Shown piece by piece: positions 27,423 through 36,784 of a stretch of 64,000 nt of DNA. Source of the stretch: Rhodococcus sp. HNM0563 (lineage in GTDB: Bacteria; Actinomycetota; Actinomycetes; Mycobacteriales; Mycobacteriaceae); the NCBI RefSeq assembly GCF_012726195.1, contig NZ_JAASAF010000009.1, positions 215,311 through 279,310 of the forward strand, read 5' to 3'. The notes beneath the pieces are model-generated. The model was not told the origin of the DNA. It did no database searches and saw only the letters and a program-made list of their open reading frames with translations. A program made the translations under genes and the position numbers. Every line of letters starts with the position of its first letter. The stretch's first letter is position 1.

Positions 27423-28892
27423 TTGAGTATCCTCACCGAACGTCGTACCTACGTGGCCGGCGAATGGGTCACCGGCGACCGCGTCATCACAGTGGAGAAT
27501 CCGGCCGACGAAACCCACGTCGCCGACGTCAGCGAGACACCCGTTGCCGAAGTCGAACGCGCCGTCCTCGCCGCCCGGACCGCCTTCGACGACGGAGTGT
27601 GGGCGCAGCGCACACCTCACGACCGGGCCCAGGTACTCCACAGGCTGATCGACCACCTCGAGGCGAACCACGAATCGATGGTCGACACCCTCGTCGCCGA
27701 GGCAGGACAACCCGCGCGGTTCGCCGACGAAACCCAGTGCCGCACAGGCGTATCGATCGCACGTCAGACGATCGACCTCTACCTGTCGATGCGACACGAG
27801 GAGGCAACCCCGGTCCCGGTCGACGACCTGACGCGGGGGCGGGTCGCGCTCAGCATCCTCCGACACGAACCGGTCGGGGTCGTCACCGCGATCACTCCGT
27901 ACAACGCAGCACTCATCATGGCCCTGCAGAAGCTGATTCCCGCACTCATGGCAGGCAACTCGGTGATCCTGCGACCCAGTCCGCTCACCCCACTCTCGTC
28001 CCTGATCTTCGGGCACGCCGCCGACGCCGCAGGCCTGCCACCCGGCGTACTGAGTGTGGTGGCCGAGGAAGGCACCGAGGGCGCGCAACTGCTGACGACC
28101 CATCCCGCAGTCGACATGGTTTCGTTCACCGGATCCACTGTGGCCGGACGCAACATCATCGCGCAGGCCGCCCCGACCGTGAAACGCCTGTCGCTCGAAC
28201 TCGGCGGCAAATCCGCGCAGATCTATCTGCCCGACGCCCTCGCACGTGTCGGCATCGGCGCAATGGGGGTAGTGGCCCGCACCGCAGGACAGGCCTGTGT
28301 CGCGGCGACACGCATGCTCGTCCCGCAGGAACACAAGGAGGAAGTTCTCGAACGAGTTGCCGCCGCGTACAATTCGATCAAGGTGGGGTCGCCCACCGAC
28401 CCGACTGCATTGATGGGTCCGGTGATCAGTGCCGCACAGCGAGCCAAGTGCGAGCGATTCGTGCAACTCGCCGAGGAGCAAGGAGCCAAGGTCCGGACCG
28501 GCGGCAAACGCCCGGAAGGTCTCGATCGGGGTTACTACTTCGAGCCGACCGTCCTCGATCTGCCGAACAATGCCAACCCTGCGGCGCAGGAGGAGATCTT
28601 CGGACCCGTCCTCGGGGTCATCGGCTACCGAGACATCGACGACGCGGTGCGGATCGCCAACGACAGCGTCTATGGGCTGTCCGGCCAGGTGTACGGCGCC
28701 GACACCGCTACCGCAGTCTCGGTTGCCCGCCGGATCCGCGCGGGCGCCGTCAACGTCAACACCACCGTATTCAGCGCGCTCGCACCCAGCGGGGGCTACA
28801 AGCAGAGCGGACTCGGACGCGAACGTGGCCCCGAGGGCATCCGCGAATTCCAGGAAGTCAAGCACATGTCGATTGGAGAGCTCGCACAATGA
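27423..28892 (+). CDS. Aldehyde dehydrogenase (NAD(P)+)
   Basis: 489 residues. Catalytic cysteine C292 in TAGQACVAATRML, general base E259 in LSLELGGKSAQ, N161 in TPYNAAL, FTGSTVAGR for the cofactor. The usual KPSP lysine is arginine here (LRPSP), which may change cofactor preference. Starts at TTG 27423 with AAAAGGGGG at good spacing. It would oxidise the aldehyde made by P450/SDR action to the acid that the ligase activates. Confidence 0.92.
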   Translation: MSILTERRTYVAGEWVTGDRVITVENPADETHVADVSETPVAEVERAVLAARTAFDDGVWAQRTPHDRAQVLHRLIDHLEANHESMVDTLVAEAGQPARFADETQCRTGVSIARQTIDLYLSMRHEEATPVPVDDLTRGRVALSILRHEPVGVVTAITPYNAALIMALQKLIPALMAGNSVILRPSPLTPLSSLIFGHAADAAGLPPGVLSVVAEEGTEGAQLLTTHPAVDMVSFTGSTVAGRNIIAQAAPTVKRLSLELGGKSAQIYLPDALARVGIGAMGVVARTAGQACVAATRMLVPQEHKEEVLERVAAAYNSIKVGSPTDPTALMGPVISAAQRAKCERFVQLAEEQGAKVRTGGKRPEGLDRGYYFEPTVLDLPNNANPAAQEEIFGPVLGVIGYRDIDDAVRIANDSVYGLSGQVYGADTATAVSVARRIRAGAVNVNTTVFSALAPSGGYKQSGLGRERGPEGIREFQEVKHMSIGELAQ

Positions 28893-30112
28893 CCACATCG
28901 AACGGCACCCCGAACCTCGACCTGGACTGGCTCGTCTCGGTCGACGACCACATCCTCGAACCGCCCAACCTGTGGGTCGATCGCGTGCCGAAGAAGGACC
29001 GCGATCGTGCGCCCCACATGATCAAGGACGACAAGACCGGGATGGATGTCTGGGTCTACGACGGCAAGAAGTTCCCGAGCAGCGGCCTGAGCGCGGTCGC
29101 GGGCAAGTCCAAGGAAGAGTTCAGCCCCGAACCCCTCAACTACGACGAGATGCGACCCGGTTGCTACGACCCGCTCGCCCGTGTGGAGGACATGAACAAG
29201 GCCGGCATCCTCGCGTCGCTGTCGTTCCCGACGGTCACCCGCTTCTGCGGTCAGATGTTCATGGAGGCCAGCGACCGCGAGTTCGGATTCACCTGCCTGC
29301 AGGCCTACAACGACTGGCACCTCGAGGAGTGGGCCGGCGCGGCTCCGGGCCGCTTCATTCCGTTGATCCTCATCCCGCTGTGGGATCCCGCCCTCGCGGC
29401 GAAGGAGATGGAACGCTGCGCTGCCAAGGGCGCCACGACGTTCGCCTTCTCCGAGAACCCCGAACCGCTGGGTCTGCCCACCATTCACGACAAGGACCGC
29501 TACTGGGATCCCGTCATGGCTGCCGCCAACGATCTCGACATGGTGGTCTCGATGCACGTCGGCTCGTCCTCCACGGTGCCACGGGTCTCGAAGGATTCGC
29601 CGTTCCTGGCCAATCTGGCATGGGGCGCGACACGGACTTCGGGAGCAATGCTGACGTGGCTGTTCAGCAGCATGTTCCAGCGCTACCCCAACCTCAAGAT
29701 CGCGTTGTCCGAAGGTGAGATCGGCTGGGTGCCGTACTTCCTCGAACGTGCCGAGCAGGTACTCGACAAGCAGCGGTACTGGATCCAGCGCGGTGCGCAG
29801 TGGAGCGACCACGGCAACAACGACCTGGATCTGGACAACCTCGATGTTCGGGAAGTATTCCGGAAGCACATCTTCGGTTGCTTCATCGAGGATCATCACG
29901 GAATCGCCAGCATCGACGAAATCGGCGAGGACAACATCATGTGCGAGACCGACTACCCGCACTCCGATTCGACGTGGCCCAACTGCATCTCGGTGGTCAA
30001 GAAGCAGATCGAGCATCTGACGCCCGAACAGCAGTACAAGATTCTGCGTGGCAATGCCGAGCGGCTGTACCGATTCACTCCGGCGCAGCCCCCGGTCCTG
30101 GCCGGAGTCTGA
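28889..30112 (+). CDS. Amidohydrolase family protein (ACMSD-like, TIM barrel)
   Basis: 407 residues. Metal-site segments VDDHILEPPNLW at the N-terminus, SMHVGSSS in the middle and CETDYPHSDSTWP near the C-terminus, as in amidohydrolase-2 proteins related to ACMSD decarboxylase. These either decarboxylate or hydrolyse C-C/C-N bonds. Coupled to the dehydrogenase (ATGA overlap). Because the cluster has no amide chemistry, decarboxylation or C-C hydrolysis is the better guess. Confidence 0.88.
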   Translation: MTTSNGTPNLDLDWLVSVDDHILEPPNLWVDRVPKKDRDRAPHMIKDDKTGMDVWVYDGKKFPSSGLSAVAGKSKEEFSPEPLNYDEMRPGCYDPLARVEDMNKAGILASLSFPTVTRFCGQMFMEASDREFGFTCLQAYNDWHLEEWAGAAPGRFIPLILIPLWDPALAAKEMERCAAKGATTFAFSENPEPLGLPTIHDKDRYWDPVMAAANDLDMVVSMHVGSSSTVPRVSKDSPFLANLAWGATRTSGAMLTWLFSSMFQRYPNLKIALSEGEIGWVPYFLERAEQVLDKQRYWIQRGAQWSDHGNNDLDLDNLDVREVFRKHIFGCFIEDHHGIASIDEIGEDNIMCETDYPHSDSTWPNCISVVKKQIEHLTPEQQYKILRGNAERLYRFTPAQPPVLAGV

Positions 30113-30152
30113 CCTTGCTCCGCCCGAACAAGGAACCGAACAGGAATATGCC

Positions 30153-30938
30153 ATGAATCGATTGCTCGAAGGCAAATCCGCCATCGTGACGGGAGCGGGC
30201 TCGGGAGTGGGCCGCGCGACCGCCTTGCGCCTCGCCGAAGAGGGCGCACGGGTCGTGTGCGCCGACATCGATGTGGATGAGGCGAAAGAAACCGTCCGTC
30301 TCGTCGAGGCCGACGGCGGCGCCGCAACGGCGGTCGGGGCGGATGTGTCCGACGAAGACCAGGTCGTAGCGATGGTGCGGGCAGCGGTCGAGCAGTACGG
30401 CCGACTCGACATCCTCGTCAACAATGTCGGGATCCCCACTCCACGACTGGGCGCAACCTTCGAGGAACACACCCGCGAAGACTTCCAGCGCCTGGTCGGG
30501 GTGAATCTGGGTGGCGTCTTCTTCGGGAGCAAGCATGCCGTCCTGCAGTTCAAGAAGCAGGGTTCGGGCGGTGCGATCGTCAACACCGGGTCGGTGGCCG
30601 GCCTCGTCGCGTGGGGCGGTTCGGTGTACGGCGCAACCAAAGGCGCCGTACACCAGTTGACGCGCGCGGTGGCGATCGAGGGAGCGCCCCACGGTATCCG
30701 GGTCAACGCCATTGCCCCCGCAGGGATGCCGCTGACCGGGTTCATGACAGCGGGCGGGCTCGACCCCGAAGTCAACGCTCGACCCGAGGTCACCGACCGC
30801 ATCGCCACCCAACACCCCCTCGGCCGATTCATCACTGCTGAGGATTGCGCGGAGGCGATCCTGTACCTGGCCTCCGACATGGCGAAGAACGTCACCGGCG
30901 TCGTCCTGCCGGTGGATGGAGGGTATGTCGCACGATGA
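30153..30938 (+). CDS. SDR family oxidoreductase
   Basis: 261 residues. Classical SDR: TGAGSGVGRA, NNVG, catalytic Ser139-region NTGSVAG and YGATK, VDGGYVAR end. Probably oxidises an alcohol introduced by the P450 or a beta-hydroxyacyl-CoA. ATG 30153 follows AGGA; its stop overlaps the P450 start (ATGA). Confidence 0.9.
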   Translation: MNRLLEGKSAIVTGAGSGVGRATALRLAEEGARVVCADIDVDEAKETVRLVEADGGAATAVGADVSDEDQVVAMVRAAVEQYGRLDILVNNVGIPTPRLGATFEEHTREDFQRLVGVNLGGVFFGSKHAVLQFKKQGSGGAIVNTGSVAGLVAWGGSVYGATKGAVHQLTRAVAIEGAPHGIRVNAIAPAGMPLTGFMTAGGLDPEVNARPEVTDRIATQHPLGRFITAEDCAEAILYLASDMAKNVTGVVLPVDGGYVAR

Positions 30939-32191
30939 AGACCACATCGCTCGACCGAGACCGGGTACGCGAGTTGTTCGACCTGCAGGGGTCGTACAAC
31001 GAGGCCACCGGCGGAAAGTTCTCCGAGGATCCGTATCCGATCTGGAACCGGCTCCGCGGAGAGAAGCCGGTCCACCGGGGTACTGTCCACGAGCTCACCG
31101 GGATCTCGGAATCACTGATGTTCCAGGGGCTCCCGTACCCCGATCGCGAGCACTTCTCGGTGTTCAGTTTCGAGGCCTGCAATGAGGCCTTCCGGAATCC
31201 GAAGGTCTTCGCGTCGTCTCCCGAGGCCGTGGACATCGACCCCGAGTCGGGTTCGCTCGTCCACAACAGCATGTTGTCGATGGGCGGAGTGCAACACCGG
31301 CAGTACCGCAGCCTGGTCCAGCCGTCGTTCCTTCCGTCGAACGCACAGTGGTGGATCCAGAACTGGATCGAGGAAGCGGTCCACCTCTTGATCGACGGGT
31401 TCGTCGACGACGGGCATGCCGAATTGAACGTCGACTTCTGCGCTGCCATACCGATTCTCACCATCACCGGAAGCTTCGGTGTGCCGATCGAGCAGGCACT
31501 CGACATTCGTGAAGCCTTGACCCGCGACAAGCAGAAGATCATCGACATCCTCGCTCCGATCGTCGCAGCACGGCGGGAGGTACCGCAGGACGACCTGATC
31601 AGTGTTCTGGTGCAGGCCGAGCGGGCCGACGAATCCGGTGCCACACAGCGTCTTTCGGACGAGGAGATCTACACCTTCTCGCTGTTGCTGCTCGCCGCGG
31701 GATCGGGCACCACCTGGAAGCAGATGGGGACCACCATCACCGCGCTGCTTCAGCGTCCGGACGTGCTCGCTGCGGTACGCGAGGACCGGTCCCTGTTGCG
31801 CGCGGCGATCGAGGAGACTCTGCGGTGGATGCCGACCGATCCGATGTTCTCGCGGTGGGTCACCGAGGACATCGACTTCTACGGTCAGGACATTCCGAAG
31901 GGTTCGGTCGTTCACCTGTGCGTCGCCGCCGCGAACCGTGATCCGGAGCGGTGGGAACGACCCGACGAGTACGACATCACCCGGACCACGAAGTCGACGC
32001 TCGCATTCGGCCAGGGCGCCCACATCTGCCTGGGCATGCACGTGGCCCGCGGGGAGATGACCGTGGGCATCAACGCCTTGCTCGACAGGCTCCCCGGACT
32101 ACGGCTCGATCCGGCGGCCGAGCCCCCGAGACTTGTCGGGATGTACGAGCGCGGAGCCACCGCGATTCCTGTCCTCTTCGATACGAAATGA
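30935..32191 (+). CDS. Cytochrome P450
   Basis: 418 residues, soluble bacterial class I type. I-helix AAGSGTT (255-260 region), ExxR at E294-R297 (EETLRWMP), haem-binding FGQGAHICLGMHVARGE with cysteine 365. The I-helix lacks the common acidic residue before TT (S-G-T-T), which may affect proton delivery. The ferredoxin at 24263 is the natural electron donor. Likely performs the first hydroxylation of a hydrophobic substrate. Confidence 0.93.
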   Translation: MKTTSLDRDRVRELFDLQGSYNEATGGKFSEDPYPIWNRLRGEKPVHRGTVHELTGISESLMFQGLPYPDREHFSVFSFEACNEAFRNPKVFASSPEAVDIDPESGSLVHNSMLSMGGVQHRQYRSLVQPSFLPSNAQWWIQNWIEEAVHLLIDGFVDDGHAELNVDFCAAIPILTITGSFGVPIEQALDIREALTRDKQKIIDILAPIVAARREVPQDDLISVLVQAERADESGATQRLSDEEIYTFSLLLLAAGSGTTWKQMGTTITALLQRPDVLAAVREDRSLLRAAIEETLRWMPTDPMFSRWVTEDIDFYGQDIPKGSVVHLCVAAANRDPERWERPDEYDITRTTKSTLAFGQGAHICLGMHVARGEMTVGINALLDRLPGLRLDPAAEPPRLVGMYERGATAIPVLFDTK

Positions 32192-32198
32192 GGTGACC

Positions 32199-32633
32199 AT
32201 GGCAGAGACCGAGTACACGCAGACGGATATCAGTCTCCGGGGTGACGAACATATCCGCGTCTATCGCGAAAGCGGTGGAAAGCAGGGGTACATCTGGAAC
32301 GGTGTGCCGACGCTACTGCTCACTGTGACCGGCCGGCGTTCGGGAATGCGGAGGACGTCCGCACTGATCTTCGCCAGGGATGGCGACGACTATCTCGTCG
32401 TCGCCTCGAAGGGCGGCGCACCGCAGCACCCGCTGTGGTACGTGAACCTTCAGGCCGATCCGCACGCGGAGGTACAGGTCCTGGACAGGACGCTGTCGGT
32501 GGTGGCGCGAACCGCCACCGACGAGGAGAAGCCCCGGCTCTGGAAGATCGTCACGGACGCGTGGCCGAACTACGACCTGTACCAGTCCCGAACCGACCGC
32601 GACATCCCGGTCGTCGTCCTGTCACCGACGTGA
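32199..32633 (+). CDS. Ddn-type F420-dependent nitroreductase/quinone reductase family protein
   Basis: 144 residues. PTLLLTVTGRRSGMRRTSALIFARDGDDYLVVASKGGAPQHPLWYVNLQADP is the diagnostic split-barrel block of Ddn-like proteins, which use reduced F420 to reduce quinones or enones. In this cluster it could reduce an unsaturated intermediate. ATG 32199, 7 bases after the P450 stop. Confidence 0.9.
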   Translation: MAETEYTQTDISLRGDEHIRVYRESGGKQGYIWNGVPTLLLTVTGRRSGMRRTSALIFARDGDDYLVVASKGGAPQHPLWYVNLQADPHAEVQVLDRTLSVVARTATDEEKPRLWKIVTDAWPNYDLYQSRTDRDIPVVVLSPT

Positions 32634-32654
32634 CGACGTCTAGAATCAGAGACC

Positions 32655-33296
32655 ATGTCCCGAGCTGAGGAACGAGCGGTCGAACGATCCGTGGCCGTCC
32701 AGCGGTCACGTTCGCGCGTCGAGAATCAGATCCGTGCGATCCTCGACGCGGCGCACCGCCTGGTCGAGGCGAAGGGGGACGCGTTCACGACCCAGGAACT
32801 CGCGAAGGAAGCGGGAGTGGCCCTCCAGACCTTCTATCGCTATTTCGCGAGCAAGGACGAGTTGCTCCTCGCTGTCATCAGCGACGGGCTCAGCGACGCA
32901 TGTCGACAGATGACCGTCACCGCCGACGATCTCACCGACCCATTGCAGCGACTGCGCTTCTTCATCACCGCTTCGCTGGGGGGCCGGTCGAGGGACCCGG
33001 AACGCTATACGCTCGCCCAGTTCATCGTGGCCACCCATTGGCGGTTGCATCGTGTCTTCCCGAAGGAACTCGCCGAGGCCGACCGCCCCCTGGTCGACCT
33101 CATCCACACCGAGATCCGGGCGGCCGCGGACGCCGGCCTGGTGACGTCCACCGACACCGAACAGGACGCATGGTTCATCGTCGAGCTCACCCGCTCGGTG
33201 TACCACCACTACGCGTATGCGGCGGGCACCGTCGCTGAGGTCCAAGAGCAGCTGTGGCAATTCTGCCTCCGCGCGCTCGGTGGTCCGCTGCGCTGA
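32655..33296 (+). CDS. TetR family regulator, likely controller of the catabolic cluster
   Basis: 213 residues. HTH FTTQELAKEAGVALQTFYRYFASKDELLLAVI at residues about 36-67. Last gene in the cluster, on the same strand, so probably auto-regulated with it. A half-site AGAATCA (32642-32648) lies just before its start; the three AGAA-N5-TTCTAC sites upstream are its best candidate operators. The ligand is probably the substrate or a CoA thioester of it. Confidence 0.88.
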   Translation: MSRAEERAVERSVAVQRSRSRVENQIRAILDAAHRLVEAKGDAFTTQELAKEAGVALQTFYRYFASKDELLLAVISDGLSDACRQMTVTADDLTDPLQRLRFFITASLGGRSRDPERYTLAQFIVATHWRLHRVFPKELAEADRPLVDLIHTEIRAAADAGLVTSTDTEQDAWFIVELTRSVYHHYAYAAGTVAEVQEQLWQFCLRALGGPLR

Positions 33297-33482
33297 CCTT
33301 CGCTCCTCATCGGATCCGACAGGGCCGACGCCCAGTCGTATTCGAGGCCGTCCCGGCCGTAGATCTTTCCGCTCGATTCGTCTCGTCGCGCGCACTCACA
33401 GCCGGCATCCGAGTCGTCACGAGAACCATCGAGCATCGCTCGTCGAAATCTCCCAACCCACAACCTGATCGAGAGGTCGTCG

Positions 33483-35057
33483 ATGATCCGCCGTAGACGA
33501 ATACGGAAGTTACCGGCCGCACTACTGTCCCTCACGTTGTTCACGTTCGTCGCCGCGTGTGGCAGTGGCGACGCCTCCGACGGGGGCGCCACCGGCAACG
33601 ACGGAGAACCCGTCGCCGGCGGCTCCGCCACGATCCTGGAGATCGCGGAACCACCGACGCTCGACCCCGCCAAGCTGTCGAACACCTGGGCTCATATGGC
33701 CCCCTTGGGAAATGCCCTCTACGGCACCCTGATGGTCAACAGCACCGAAGACTTCGAGATCGAATACAAGATGGCCACCGACTTCGCCACCACCGACGGC
33801 GGAACCACTTTCGATCTGAAGCTGCGGCCCGGTCTGACCTTCACCGACGGCACCCCTCTCGATGCCGCGGCGGTGAAGTACAACTGGGACCGCCTGAAGG
33901 AACCGGCAACCGGTTCCACTGCGATCCGGGTCGCCAGTCAGATCGCGAACACCGACCCGATCGATGCCGAGACCCTCCGCGTCACCCTGGTGGCGCCGAA
34001 CCTCCAATTTGCACAGGGCATCGCTGCGACGTCGTTGAACTGGATCGCTTCTCCCACCGCGCTGGAGAAGGGCGCAACAGCATTCGACGATGCTCCGGCC
34101 GGGGCAGGACCGTTCAAGGTTGTGCGCTGGACGCGCCAGGGCGAGATCGAGATGGAGAAGAACCCGGACTACTGGGACGCGCCCAAACCGTACCTCGACA
34201 CATTGACGATTCGCACCGCCCACGAGGCCACTCAGCGTATGAACGCAATGACCACCGGCGCAGCAGATCTCGCATCCGAGTCCAGTGCCAACAACATCAT
34301 TGCTGCCGAGGCGCAGGGGTTGAACACCGAGGTGGTTCCGACCGGCGGTGGTCAGATCATCGCAATGAACCATCGTCGAGCTCCGTTCGACGACATCCGT
34401 GCCCGGCAGGCCGTACAGCTCGCACTGGACACCGACAATCTGAATCTCATCGTCTACAACGGTGAGGGTGTCGTGCCGGAAACCCTGTTCGCAGAGGAAT
34501 CGCCGTACTATCAGGACCTCCCCTTCCCCGAGACGAACTCCGAGGAAGCGCAGAAACTGTTCGACGAACTGGCCGCCGAGGGCAAGCCCGTGTCGTTCAC
34601 GTTCATGTCGTATCCGGCCAGTGAGAGCAAGACGCTTGCCGAGGCCGTCCAAGCCCAGCTCAGCGCCTACGACAATGTCGATGTGAAGGTCGAGATCCAC
34701 GATATCACCAACGCCCACGCGCGCACCGCGGCACGCGACTTCGACATGTCGATCACGTCGGCGATCGTCCAGGATCCCGACTACGGACTGTGGTCGGCCT
34801 TCCATTCCACGTCGCCCGGCAACTTCATGGGCGTCAGCGACCCGGAGCTCGACGAGGCACTCGACCGCGGGCGCGAGTCCGCATCACAGGACGAACGTGT
34901 CGCGGCCTACAACACGGTCGAGGAGCGTCTCGCGGATCTCTCGGTCGGTGTCTTCTACACGAAGGCGACACCGGGCGTCATCTACGGCGAAGATGTCCAC
35001 GGTGTGGAGCTCTATACTCTGGGTTCGCCTCTGGTGGAGGAGATCTGGATCAACTGA
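33483..35057 (+). CDS. ABC transporter solute-binding lipoprotein (SBP family 5, peptide/nickel type), orphan
   Basis: 524 residues. Lipoprotein signal ending in FVAACGSGD, then the family-5 fold (GGSATILEIAEPPTLDPAKLSNTWAHM, FDLKLRPGLTFTDGTPLDAAAVKYNWDRL). These proteins capture peptides or other solutes for an ABC importer, but no permease or ATPase gene is adjacent: the next gene is the convergent deoC. It may serve a transporter elsewhere, perhaps for the substrate of the neighbouring cluster. Gap to the TetR is 186 bp. Confidence 0.88.
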   Translation: MIRRRRIRKLPAALLSLTLFTFVAACGSGDASDGGATGNDGEPVAGGSATILEIAEPPTLDPAKLSNTWAHMAPLGNALYGTLMVNSTEDFEIEYKMATDFATTDGGTTFDLKLRPGLTFTDGTPLDAAAVKYNWDRLKEPATGSTAIRVASQIANTDPIDAETLRVTLVAPNLQFAQGIAATSLNWIASPTALEKGATAFDDAPAGAGPFKVVRWTRQGEIEMEKNPDYWDAPKPYLDTLTIRTAHEATQRMNAMTTGAADLASESSANNIIAAEAQGLNTEVVPTGGGQIIAMNHRRAPFDDIRARQAVQLALDTDNLNLIVYNGEGVVPETLFAEESPYYQDLPFPETNSEEAQKLFDELAAEGKPVSFTFMSYPASESKTLAEAVQAQLSAYDNVDVKVEIHDITNAHARTAARDFDMSITSAIVQDPDYGLWSAFHSTSPGNFMGVSDPELDEALDRGRESASQDERVAAYNTVEERLADLSVGVFYTKATPGVIYGEDVHGVELYTLGSPLVEEIWIN

Positions 35058-35066
35058 GTCGACAGG

Positions 35067-35732
35067 TCAATCCGGGAGCCCGTCGAGCACCGCGCGGCTA
35101 CCGGACAGACCCAGCCGAGTGGCTCCGGCTTCGAGCATCCGCACCGCGGCCTCCGCGGTGCGGATGCCGCCGCTCGCCTTGACCCCGAGCCTCCCACCGA
35201 CCGTTTCCGCCATGAGCTGCACCGCGTGCTCCGATGCTCCCCCGGCGGGATGAAAGCCGGTGGAGGTCTTGACGAAGTTCGCACCGGCTTTCTCCGCCGC
35301 TCGGCATACCTCGACGATCGCTTCGTCGGAGAGCACAGCCGACTCGATGATCACCTTGAGCACCGGATCGAATCCGATCGCCTCGCGGACGGTGAGGATG
35401 TCGGCGAGCACAGCGTTGTAATCGCCTGCGACCGCAGCTCCGACGTCGATGACCATGTCCACCTCGCGGGCACCCTGCTCGACGGCGAGGCGCGCTTCGG
35501 CGCCCTTGATGAGTGAATGGTGCTTACCCGACGGGAAGCCCACCACCGTTGCGACAACCACACCGTCCGCACGCACCGGCAGCATCGACGGTGAGACACA
35601 CACCGCGTACACACCGAGATCCCGGGCTTCGTCGACGAGGGCCTGCACGTCCGCCGTGGACGCTTCGGGCTTGAGAAGGGTGTGGTCGATCATCGAGGCG
35701 ACCTGTGAGCGGGAGAACGTGATATCCGGCAT
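35067..35732 (-). CDS. deoC: Deoxyribose-phosphate aldolase
   Basis: 221 residues. Class I aldolase: cleaves 2-deoxyribose-5-phosphate to glyceraldehyde-3-phosphate and acetaldehyde. Schiff-base lysine in NFVKTSTGF, second lysine in VKASGGIRT, start [14 protein letters not shown] 35732. In M. tuberculosis deoC (Rv0478) is close to DUF2505 (Rv0481c) and murB (Rv0482); here about 17 kb separate them. Confidence 0.95.
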   Translation of the reverse strand: MPDITFSRSQVASMIDHTLLKPEASTADVQALVDEARDLGVYAVCVSPSMLPVRADGVVVATVVGFPSGKHHSLIKGAEARLAVEQGAREVDMVIDVGAAVAGDYNAVLADILTVREAIGFDPVLKVIIESAVLSDEAIVEVCRAAEKAGANFVKTSTGFHPAGGASEHAVQLMAETVGGRLGVKASGGIRTAEAAVRMLEAGATRLGLSGSRAVLDGLPD

Positions 35733-35840
35733 GCTGTCAGCTTTCCACACGTCGGAATCGTGTGCCGCAGTCGGCGACGCCGGGATATATCGTCCGATAT
35801 CCCTGCCCGTTCGACGAGTTCAGCGAACGTTCCAGAGTGT

Positions 35841-36713
35841 CTACCCCTCCGGCCCCTGCCCTTCCGGTGACGCTCCGAGCGCTCGGAGAATGAACGGGAG
35901 CGTGCGGGCCACCGCCTCGTCCGGTCGACCCCCGGCGATCAAGACCGAGCGTTGCGTCTCCAGGCAGGCCATGACAAGCCGGCCCGTATCGGTCGGATCC
36001 GACTCCTCGAACACTCCGTGGTCCATGCCGTCGCGCAGGAGTGCTTCGACAAGTTCGACCAATGGTGCGATATGGGTGACGAACTGTTCACGATCCTTCG
36101 GGGACAGCGCCGACGCCACCGACTCTCCGACACCGCGTTGCAGCGAGAACTCGATCAGTACGAGCTTGATCAGCACCTGCAGCCGGTCGAGGGGGTCTGC
36201 CCGGTCTTCCAGTTCTCGCTGTGCCAGGGCGATGAAGCGCGTCATCTCCCGCTCGGACCATGACATGAGCAGCGCGGTCTTGTCGGGAAAGTAGTTGTAC
36301 ACCGCAGTCCGCGCGACGCCCGCCTTCTCGGCGATCGTCTGCAATTTGACGCCTTCCCAGCCATTCTCGTGGAACTCGACCGCGAACGCATCGAGCATTG
36401 CCTCCCTGGTCGCGGCTTTGTGCTCCGCCACTGTGGCACCACCGGTCAGTTTCGGCATGGCAATACCCTCACACTCACTTGTCGTCGGCAGATCGAACAG
36501 ATCGGCCACCACCCGATAGTCACCTTGCCACGCAGCAACATGGTCGAGTACCAGCACCGATGACAGGCGGGCCAGTGATTCGGCGACCGTGTCGACCTCG
36601 GCGACACCGAGTTGCGTGCGTCGGGCGAGGCGCTCCAGTTCGGCGGTGATGGTCCGCCGCACTTCGTGCTGCACGAGGTGGACGATTCCCGACGGGGTAA
36701 CCAGCAGATCCAC
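35841..36713 (-). CDS. TetR-type regulator with an unusual N-terminal extension
   Basis: 290 residues. The HTH (GWEGVKLQTIAEKAGVARTAVYNYFPDKTALL) begins near residue 120 instead of near residue 15. The preceding region (VDLLVTPSGIVHLVQHEVRRTITAELERL...) looks like a small helical domain. The long start is well supported: GTG 36713 has a near-perfect AAAGGAGG Shine-Dalgarno. Two palindromes lie just upstream. Divergent from the methyltransferase-purU pair, which it may control. Confidence 0.85.
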   Translation of the reverse strand: MDLLVTPSGIVHLVQHEVRRTITAELERLARRTQLGVAEVDTVAESLARLSSVLVLDHVAAWQGDYRVVADLFDLPTTSECEGIAMPKLTGGATVAEHKAATREAMLDAFAVEFHENGWEGVKLQTIAEKAGVARTAVYNYFPDKTALLMSWSEREMTRFIALAQRELEDRADPLDRLQVLIKLVLIEFSLQRGVGESVASALSPKDREQFVTHIAPLVELVEALLRDGMDHGVFEESDPTDTGRLVMACLETQRSVLIAGGRPDEAVARTLPFILRALGASPEGQGPEG

Positions 36714-36730
36714 CGGCTCCTCCTTTGTGA

Positions 36731-36743
36731 TGACGTGTCGTCA
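36731..36743. promoter_or_regulatory. Palindrome 1 in the TetR/methyltransferase intergenic region
   Basis: TGACG-TGT-CGTCA, 18 bp upstream of the TetR start. It shares TGTCGTCA with palindrome 2, 54 bp away. Placement over the TetR start region suggests autorepression. Confidence 0.55.
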
Positions 36744-36784
36744 CATAAATCTCGCAGCACGGACCTCACACAGCCGCATTGTTG

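Noticed and set aside
27387..28898. 503-codon minus-strand frame opposite the aldehyde dehydrogenase
   Set aside because: No domain; the plus strand encodes an intact ALDH with both catalytic residues.
28796..31090. 764-codon minus-strand frame opposite the amidohydrolase and SDR
   Set aside because: Composition typical of antisense GC-rich sequence; both plus-strand genes are intact.
33300..33450. Possible coding remnant on the minus strand (GKIYGRDGLEYDW-like)
   Set aside because: A few plausible residues only; no family recognised and no start or stop structure.
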